From an uncultured archaeon A07HN63 (lineage in GTDB: Archaea > Halobacteriota > Halobacteria > Halobacteriales > Haloferacaceae), in contig KI543214.1 of NCBI GenBank assembly GCA_000496215.1, forward strand, positions 213,233 through 247,579: 34,347 bases of DNA, given 5' to 3'. Position numbers and translations under genes: made by a program. Each line of letters begins with the position of its first letter. The first letter of the stretch is position 1. Of this stretch, positions 29,208 through 34,347 are shown piece after piece. A model generated the notes under the pieces. That model did no database searches. It had not been told where the DNA came from and saw only the letters and a program-made list of their open reading frames with translations.

Positions 29208-30158
29208 TCAGTCGTCCAGCACGGTATCGACGAAGGCCTCGGCCCCGTTCTCGTACTGCGGGTGGTCGTCGCCCTCGCAGTAGTGCTCGACCTGCTCGAT
29301 CACGGCGTCAACGCTGCGAGCCTGCGAGACTCCCTCGATATCCCTCTCGTCGGCGCGCTCGGCCAGCGCCTTCTGGAACGGCAGGAACGGGAAGATGACG
29401 CAGGGTGTGCCGGCAACGACGGTGTCCGCGATCGACGAAAACCCGGTACAGACGACGACATCGGCCGCCGCGGTGTACGGCGTCATCGTCGGTTTGGTCT
29501 CCCAGTCGTCGTCGCCGACAGTGCGCACGTGGTAGCCAGCGTCGGCAAGGCGGCGACGGATCTCGTCGAAGCCGTCGCCGTGCGTGCCCGGATTGAGCAG
29601 CACGTCGTACGGCTCGACTTCGTCGTCGGGGTCGCCCTCCTGTGCGAGCGGGCCGACGCGGGTAACCCCGTCTGGATCGGGGTCGTCGGGCCACAGCGAC
29701 GTGACGATGATCTCCTCGGCAAACTGCAGCGACACCCAGTTGTAGAACCATTGGGGCGGGCCCCAGAGCGGCCCGAGCAGGCCGGGGGTGAGATGGTCGA
29801 TCCGGTAGAACTCGATGCCCTGCCGCGCGGCGGCGATGCCCGCGAAGATGTCGTCGGTGACGAGGATATCGGGGGTTTCCTCGCGGAGCCACCGGCTGAC
29901 CTCCCGGTAGCGACGGGCCGCGTTCGGCACCAGATCGAACAGCGTATGCTGCAGAAACGACAGCGGCGTGTCGCCCTTCACGGCGACGGTCGTGAGATCC
30001 GGGTGGTCGAACCCGTTGAGTTCGACGAACCGCTTGCCCTGCCCGCCGCCAGCCATCGACACGTCGATCCCTCTGGCCTCGAACTCCTTGGCGACCGGAA
30101 TACTTCTGGCCGCGTGTCCTGCGCCGTCACACCAGTAGACGATTGCGACTGTACTCAT
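29208..30158 (-). CDS. GT-B glycosyltransferase (family 28/MJ1255-like)
   Basis: A 316-residue protein of the UDP-sugar glycosyltransferase fold. It begins MSTVAIVYWCDGAGHAARSI, the glycine/histidine-rich acceptor site of MurG-like and MJ1255-like proteins. Further features are VSMAGGGQGKRFVELNG and, in the C-terminal nucleotide-sugar domain, DVVVCTGFSSIADTVVAGTP, CVIFPFLPFQKALAERADER, and LNPGTHGDGFDEI. Substrates are unknown. It is divergent from the sulfatase-type gene with 123 nt between, each side having a TATA-like stretch (about 30190-30200 and 30250-30258). I start at 30158; upstream in-frame codons are not family-like. Confidence 0.87.
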   Translation of the reverse strand: MSTVAIVYWCDGAGHAARSIPVAKEFEARGIDVSMAGGGQGKRFVELNGFDHPDLTTVAVKGDTPLSFLQHTLFDLVPNAARRYREVSRWLREETPDILVTDDIFAGIAAARQGIEFYRIDHLTPGLLGPLWGPPQWFYNWVSLQFAEEIIVTSLWPDDPDPDGVTRVGPLAQEGDPDDEVEPYDVLLNPGTHGDGFDEIRRRLADAGYHVRTVGDDDWETKPTMTPYTAAADVVVCTGFSSIADTVVAGTPCVIFPFLPFQKALAERADERDIEGVSQARSVDAVIEQVEHYCEGDDHPQYENGAEAFVDTVLDD

Positions 30159-30281
30159 CGCCGGTTGTCCACTCTCACGAGTGCATGTTGATAAACTGAC
30201 CGTCACAGCGGCGGTGGAACCGGGTGCCGGACGCCGACCGAGACCAGAGTACATAACTGCGCCCTCCCATTGCACTCAGCT

Positions 30282-31643
30282 ATGACCGATGCGGTGGCCG
30301 ACGAGTACAACGTCGTGTTCCTGGTCCTCGATTCCCTCCGCAAGGACCGGGTCTCGGCGTACAACGAGGCCATCGACTTCACCGAGAACCTCGGGTCGAT
30401 TGCCGACGACGCAATCCGCTTCGACGACGCGGTGACGCAGGCCCCCTGGACGCTGCCCTCGCATGCCTCCATGTTCACCGGCGAGTACCCGTGGGAACAC
30501 GGCACGACCCACGCCCGCAGCTACTTCCCGACCGGGAAATCGACGTTCGTCTCCGAGTTCGGCGCGGCCGGCTATTCGACCGCCGCGATCACGTCGAACG
30601 TCTGGATCACGCCACACAAGGGGATGACCGGCGACTTCGACTACGTCGAAAACTTTCTCGGCGGCGCGGACAACCGGCTGAGCCGACGGATCTCGAAGGC
30701 GGCGACGAAACTCTACGACGCGCTCGGCACCGTCCCGAAACGAGTTCTCGGTCGCCAACTCGACCGCGCGTTCCGGCTGCTCGATGTCGACGACTCCTGT
30801 AAATCCGAGGAGACGGTCGCCGCCGCCGAGGAGTATCTCGGCGAGCGCGACGCCGACGAGGGGTTCTTCCTCTACGTCAATCTGATGGAGCCACACGAGC
30901 CGTACTACCCCCCGCAACGCTATCTCGACGAGCACGGCGTCACCGACGAGTCCAAGATTCCCCACCGGCAGAAGGACATGTTCACCAAGGACGACACCGA
31001 CTTCGACGAACTGGCCAAGGCCTACGACGCTTCGGTCGACTACACCGACGACCTCGTCGGTCGTATCACCGACGCCCTCGCCGCCAACGACCTCGACGAG
31101 GAGACGGTCGTCGTCGTGCTCTCGGATCACGGGCAGGCGCTGGGCGAAAACGGGGTCTTCGGCCACCAGTTCACCGTCATGGACCCGGTGATCGACACGG
31201 TGCTGCTCGTCGACCACCCGGAGATGGACGCCCGGACAGAGGCACGGCCGTTCGAACTCCGCGCGCTGCACGAGCTGGTGCCTGCCTACGCGGGGCTCCA
31301 GCCGATGCCAGAGGACCCCTTCGCAACGACGGTCCGCGGCGGCGTCGAGTATCCCGAGAACTTCACCGGGTACATACCGCGCGCGGAGTGGGACGAGTAC
31401 TACCGCCAGTACCGCTATCTGATCCGCGATGACACGAAAGTCGTCAAATCCGTCGCCGACGGCGGCGAACCGCGCTACGAGGCCACCGACCGAGAGACCG
31501 GCGAGTCGGTTCCGGTCCCGTCCGATCTCAGGACTGCTATCGACACGATCGAAACCGTCGATGTGGCGGGCGACGACGCTGACCAACCCGCGGAGGCCGA
31601 CGAGGAGATCACCGACCGACTGGAGGCACTGGGGTACAGATAA
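30282..31643 (+). CDS. Sulfatase-superfamily protein with Thr at the nucleophile position
   Basis: A 453-residue protein of the alkaline phosphatase/sulfatase superfamily. The metal-binding Asp17 is in VVFLVLDSLRKD. The nucleophile region is PWTLPSHASMFTGEYPWEHG: Thr57 occupies the position of the sulfatase Cys/Ser (C/S-x-P-S-R), and His61 replaces Arg. The C-terminal metal site is SDHGQALGE. No signal peptide is seen. The Thr version fits phosphoglycerol- or phosphoethanolamine-transferase and phosphodiesterase-like members better than true sulfatases, which need a Cys or Ser for formylglycine. The stop lies 2 nt before the flippase-like gene, so they form an operon. Confidence 0.88.
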   Translation: MTDAVADEYNVVFLVLDSLRKDRVSAYNEAIDFTENLGSIADDAIRFDDAVTQAPWTLPSHASMFTGEYPWEHGTTHARSYFPTGKSTFVSEFGAAGYSTAAITSNVWITPHKGMTGDFDYVENFLGGADNRLSRRISKAATKLYDALGTVPKRVLGRQLDRAFRLLDVDDSCKSEETVAAAEEYLGERDADEGFFLYVNLMEPHEPYYPPQRYLDEHGVTDESKIPHRQKDMFTKDDTDFDELAKAYDASVDYTDDLVGRITDALAANDLDEETVVVVLSDHGQALGENGVFGHQFTVMDPVIDTVLLVDHPEMDARTEARPFELRALHELVPAYAGLQPMPEDPFATTVRGGVEYPENFTGYIPRAEWDEYYRQYRYLIRDDTKVVKSVADGGEPRYEATDRETGESVPVPSDLRTAIDTIETVDVAGDDADQPAEADEEITDRLEALGYR

Positions 31644-31645
31644 CG

Positions 31646-32689
31646 ATGTCACGGATTCCGGGACTTGATATCGGGAGGAAGGAACTCATCTGGTACGGGC
31701 TTGCTGTCGCTCTCTTTGCCGGCCTGCTGTACGTTGCCGATCTCGACGAGTTCGTCAGATCGGTCAGACAGGCCGACCGCTCGCTGTTCGTTGCTGGCCT
31801 GCTGGTCGGTTTTATATCGCTGCTCGTCTGGGCGTGGGTCTGGCACCGGTTTTTCAGCCAGCTTGGGATCGAATCCACGGTGTCACGGACAGTCCGGATG
31901 TTCCTCACCGGCCATTTCCTGAACGGTGTCACGCCGCTGGGACAGTTCGGCGGCGAGCCGATCATGGCGTACATCGTCTCAGATACCACCGGCTCGGAGT
32001 ACGAGCCATCGCTGGCGGCCGTTATCTCCTCGGATATCGTCAACGCCGCGCCGTTTTTCACCTTCCCGCTTGGAGGGATCATCTATCTCGCCGCGTTCGG
32101 ACGGGTCGGCAATTTCCTGCTCAAACTCGGGCTGGTGACGGTGAGTCTCCTGACAATCGGGAGTGTCGCCGCGTATCTGCTCTGGTCCGACGACGACCGC
32201 CTCGGTGACAGCATCCTCAGCGTGCTGAATCGACTCCAGGGAATCGTTGGCCGTGGTGATTCGGTGTTCGACTCGCTCCGAGAGAGCGTCACCGAGGTGG
32301 CCGAGGCCTTCCAGCAGGCCGGCAGCGACCGCCGATTCCTGCTCACAACGGGGCTCGGCTCACATCTGGCGATTATCGCCCAGATCGCCTCGCTGTACTT
32401 CGTCTTTCGGGCTATCGGACTCGAACCGACGTTCGTCCCGCTGTACTTTCTGGTGACGCTGTCGACGATTGCGACGCTGTCACCGACGCCGGGTGGGTCG
32501 GGGACCTACGAGGCCGCCTTTGCCGCGCTGATGACGATCTTCTATCCGGTCAGTCTGGCGACCGCGCTGACCGCGGCGGTGCTGTTCCGACTGACAACCT
32601 ACTGGCCCGGCCTCGTCGTCGGTTTTGGGGCGATGTTGACGCTCACGAGCCGCGCAGACGAGGACAAACGGCCCGAGGAGTTGCAGTGA
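31646..32689 (+). CDS. Flippase-like / LPG-synthase TM-domain (UPF0104) membrane protein
   Basis: A 347-residue integral membrane protein with about eight hydrophobic segments. The family's signature region is visible as TGHFLNGVTPLGQFGGEPIM, and the second as LSTIATLSPTPGGSGTYEAA. These are the conserved G-x-x-P-G-G-x-x-E type motifs of the AglD/lysylphosphatidylglycerol-synthase transmembrane family. AglD-related proteins of this family take part in adding the final dolichol-linked sugar to glycoproteins in haloarchaea; some others act as lipid flippases. The start is 2 nt after the sulfatase-type gene's stop. The C-terminus is short and charged. No enzyme domain is attached. Confidence 0.88.
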   Translation: MSRIPGLDIGRKELIWYGLAVALFAGLLYVADLDEFVRSVRQADRSLFVAGLLVGFISLLVWAWVWHRFFSQLGIESTVSRTVRMFLTGHFLNGVTPLGQFGGEPIMAYIVSDTTGSEYEPSLAAVISSDIVNAAPFFTFPLGGIIYLAAFGRVGNFLLKLGLVTVSLLTIGSVAAYLLWSDDDRLGDSILSVLNRLQGIVGRGDSVFDSLRESVTEVAEAFQQAGSDRRFLLTTGLGSHLAIIAQIASLYFVFRAIGLEPTFVPLYFLVTLSTIATLSPTPGGSGTYEAAFAALMTIFYPVSLATALTAAVLFRLTTYWPGLVVGFGAMLTLTSRADEDKRPEELQ

Positions 32690-32694
32690 GACAG

Positions 32695-32991
32695 CTATCT
32701 CTGTGATTCGATCTTGAAGACGGCCTCTTCTATATTCTCACTACGACACTCCGGACAGCGTGAGGGACGGTTGATCGGGTCGTCGTACCCACTGAACCCG
32801 CAGTTCGAACACTCCGGCGGGGCGACCAGAAATTCGGTGTCGGCGTCGTAACGGATCGACCGGGCAACGTGCTGAAGATCGCTGTACACCGTCGACACTG
32901 CGGTTTCGAGATCGGCAGCGAGTTCGCTCGCGGTCGCCTGCTCCTCGTGGAGGCGGTTGGTGAGTCGCTCACGACGCGTCGAATCGGTCAT
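32695..32991 (-). CDS. HTH transcriptional regulator with zinc ribbon
   Basis: A 98-residue regulator. The N-terminal HTH (RLTNRLHEEQATASELAADL, TAVSTVYSDLQHVARSI) is of the winged type. The C-terminal half carries a zinc ribbon with CSNCGFSGYD and CPECRS, four cysteines in the CxxC-x(n)-CxxC pattern. Small HTH plus zinc-ribbon proteins are common in haloarchaea, and several affect lipid or metal genes; no target can be told here. It is convergent with the flippase-like gene (6 nt between the two ends). Confidence 0.85.
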   Translation of the reverse strand: MTDSTRRERLTNRLHEEQATASELAADLETAVSTVYSDLQHVARSIRYDADTEFLVAPPECSNCGFSGYDDPINRPSRCPECRSENIEEAVFKIESQR

Positions 32992-33033
32992 ACCACTCCA
33001 ACGAATTGCACGTACAAAAACGCATCTCGCTGG

Positions 33034-33297
33034 TCAGGGCGGCAGGTGTCGGTCGTAGATGTTGCGACGGTGGCCGACAGGCTCGACACGCAGGGTTTCG
33101 TCGCCACGGTTCCACGAGATGATGGCACGGTAGTCACCGATGCGGAGTTTGTAGTACGGAAATCCACGGAGTGGTGCGAGGCGGTGATCCGGCCACTCGG
33201 CGGCCTCGTCGACCTTGTTCAAGATTCGATCCGCAATGTCCGGCTCAAGGTCGTCCAGTTGATCGAGTGCCTGCTCCGTGTATCGAACCTCAGTCAT
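33034..33297 (-). CDS. RelE/ParE-family toxin
   Basis: An 87-residue toxin of the RelE/ParE superfamily. It begins MTEVRYTEQALDQLDDLEPD, followed by ADRILNKVDEAAEWPDHRLA, the beta-strand LRGFPYYKLRIGDYRAIISW and the C-terminal RVEPVGHRRNIYDRHL. The conserved basic and aromatic residues near YRAIISW and VGHRRNIYD match ribosome-dependent mRNA interferases of the RelE group. The start overlaps the RHH antitoxin's end by 8 nt, so it is the second gene of the operon. Intact. Confidence 0.9.
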   Translation of the reverse strand: MTEVRYTEQALDQLDDLEPDIADRILNKVDEAAEWPDHRLAPLRGFPYYKLRIGDYRAIISWNRGDETLRVEPVGHRRNIYDRHLPP

Positions 33298-33565
33298 CGA
33301 TCCCGAGTCGGTCGCGTGCCTCCTCGGCCGAAACCGTCTCGCCACGGTCGGTCTGCTGTCGGCTCGTTTCGAGGGCCTCCTGCGTCTCTTCGGACAGATC
33401 GGCCGGGTTGGCCACCCACTCGCGGAGCGCGTCCCGGATCGCGGCCGACTTGCTGGCGTACCCGCGCTGTTCCCACTCGTCATCGATCCGCTCCAGCAAC
33501 GCCTCCGGCACCCGGACGTTGATCTTCTCCATCCGGTCGTCGCCGGCCTCCGTCTCTGTGCTCAT
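33290..33565 (-). CDS. Ribbon-helix-helix antitoxin (CopG/ParD-like)
   Basis: A 91-residue antitoxin starting MSTETEAGDDRMEKINVRVP. The RHH is seen as INVRVPEALLERIDDEWEQR plus GYASKSAAIRDALREWVANP, and the charged C-terminus (LETSRQQTDRGETVSAEEAR) would cover the RelE toxin. A second ATG at 33532 (MEKINVRV) would leave only the RHH start; the first is favoured because it sits 5 nt after a perfect 20-bp palindrome. An upstream in-frame codon at 33592 reads through the palindrome and is less likely. The dimer is expected to bind that palindrome and repress the operon. Confidence 0.9.
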   Translation of the reverse strand: MSTETEAGDDRMEKINVRVPEALLERIDDEWEQRGYASKSAAIRDALREWVANPADLSEETQEALETSRQQTDRGETVSAEEARDRLGIDD

Positions 33566-33569
33566 ATAT

Positions 33570-33589
33570 TGTGATACAGCTGTATCACA
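33570..33589. promoter_or_regulatory. 20-bp perfect palindromic operator of the RHH-RelE operon
   Basis: TGTGATACAGCTGTATCACA is a perfect palindrome and ends 4 nt before the antitoxin ATG (33565). It is positioned where an RHH dimer pair would block transcription start of a leaderless mRNA. Confidence 0.75.
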
Positions 33590-33618
33590 CAAAAAGGTTC
33601 GTTCGACCCCCTAGATTC

Positions 33619-34335
33619 TTACTCGTCGCTTAGCCTGGCGTCGGTGATCCGTACCCGGCCGCTGTCGCCGTTCCAACTGGTATCGTAGTCGAGTTCGATC
33701 CGCCGATCCATATGGGGACCGTTCGTCACAAACGTCTCGAACTCCCCGCCCTCGCCGAGCAGGTGGACGCCGTACTCGTCGTTGAGTGCGCGGAGTTCGT
33801 CGATGGCGTCGGCGTTGAGCGTGCGACCGAGCCACGATTCGTCGAGTCCGTAGGCCGCGACCTGCAGAATCGTGATCTCGAAGCCAGCCTCCAGCATCTC
33901 GGCAGCCAGTGCCTCTGGATCGCGCTGCCATAGCGGCGCAAAGAGATCAACCCCGAGGCGGTCGCACATCTCCTGAATCCGATTTGTTTGGAATTCACTT
34001 TCGATAGCCCCGGCAGTGACCCCTGTGAGGTCGATTTCGTCGGAAAGGTTGCTGAGTGCGTCTTCAAGTGGTTCAAGTTCAGCATCGCCCTGTGCAGCCG
34101 AGTTCATCGCGTCGCTAGCGCCGAGATCACCGGGGTCAATTTCGACCAACTCAATGCCGATACTCTCGGCGGCAACGCTGGCGAGTTGTGTTTCGGGAAC
34201 ATGATACATATAGGAGTCCTCGGAGGGGTGAACAGTCAACAGTCGTGTAACATTTAGACCCTCCTCCAGCGCCTGATAGAGGGCCCACGAGGAATCTTTG
34301 CCGCCAGAAAAGAGGCTCACCCAGTCATCAGTCAT
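33619..34335 (-). CDS. Diphthine-ammonia ligase-like protein (Dph6 / PP-loop ATPase)
   Basis: A 238-residue N-type ATP pyrophosphatase. The PP-loop SGGKDSSWALYQALEEG is at residues 10-26. Other family signs are HPSEDSYMYHVPE, TAGAIESEFQTNRIQEMCDR, LFAPLWQRDPEALAAEMLEA and, near the end, GVHLLGEGGEFETFVTNGP. The GEGGEFETFV signature is diagnostic of the Dph6/MJ0570 family, which performs the last, ATP-dependent amidation of diphthamide on elongation factor 2. The start at 34335 is natural, and the window ends 12 nt further on. The middle (about 34000-34260) is more AT-rich than its neighbours, though the frame is intact. Confidence 0.92.
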   Translation of the reverse strand: MTDDWVSLFSGGKDSSWALYQALEEGLNVTRLLTVHPSEDSYMYHVPETQLASVAAESIGIELVEIDPGDLGASDAMNSAAQGDAELEPLEDALSNLSDEIDLTGVTAGAIESEFQTNRIQEMCDRLGVDLFAPLWQRDPEALAAEMLEAGFEITILQVAAYGLDESWLGRTLNADAIDELRALNDEYGVHLLGEGGEFETFVTNGPHMDRRIELDYDTSWNGDSGRVRITDARLSDE

Positions 34336-34347
34336 ACACGTTCAGAG

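Noticed and set aside
30276..31652. A 458-codon open frame opposite the sulfatase-type gene
   Set aside because: Shadow frame of a gene with intact active-site motifs; no domain recognised.

Overview
The window is typical haloarchaeal (class Halobacteria) chromosome. It is GC-rich, its proteins are strongly acidic, many genes start right after an archaeal TATA-like stretch with no Shine-Dalgarno, the tRNA genes do not encode CCA, and the gene content is archaeal: archaeal-type AlaRS, class I CCA-adding enzyme, Cmi4-like protein, J-domain/2Fe-2S ferredoxin, Dph6, and Tat lipoproteins. I cannot name the genus.

Layout. (1) 1-2250 is an accessory patch. It holds a VapBC-like pair, an orphan frameshifted HicB-type antitoxin and an orphan AbrB-type antitoxin, bracketed by two 93%-identical copies of a 158-nt multi-hairpin element. 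The right copy is split by a 116-bp MITE-like element with 30-bp imperfect terminal inverted repeats, sitting in a hairpin loop. (2) 2309-3650 has a broken response regulator/PAS gene, a CAU-anticodon tRNA and tRNA-Asn(GUU) with a partial second copy of its 3' end, a possible old attachment site. (3) 3741-7904 has the CCA-adding enzyme (sharing a promoter region with tRNA-Asn), a Cmi4-like protein, and a bioY-bioM-bioN biotin ECF transporter operon behind a BirA-type palindrome. (4) 7954-14425 has a 7Fe-type ferredoxin, a glutamine amidotransferase, an alpha/beta-hydrolase lacking its Ser nucleophile, a J-domain/ferredoxin fusion, an HTH-PIN toxin-antitoxin pair, and alaS. (5) 14617-21721 (all minus) has a GMC oxidoreductase with its Tat-exported small subunit, a GT-C membrane glycosyltransferase with two frameshifts, and an iron-type ABC permease plus lipoprotein. 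Two TTAGG-N4-CCTAA (DtxR/SirR-type) boxes precede the iron operon and, unexpectedly, the oxidoreductase operon. (6) 21884-27953 has an M29 aminopeptidase (one frameshift), a divergent pair of a secreted protein and a membrane-anchored HTH protein, a polyprenyl synthase and a HEAT-repeat protein. (7) 28017-32689 is a surface-glycan type cluster: two glycosyltransferases, a sulfatase-superfamily protein and a flippase-like membrane protein. (8) 32695-34335 has an HTH/zinc-ribbon regulator, an RHH-RelE pair under a perfect 20-bp palindrome, and a Dph6-type ligase.

Two themes run through the window. First, toxin-antitoxin genes are dense: five loci, three of them with recognisable operators. Second, at least six single- or double-base frameshifts break otherwise well-preserved genes, mostly at short C/G runs or dinucleotide repeats. 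That pattern suggests residual sequencing errors as much as true pseudogenes, and should be settled before biological meaning is read into them.
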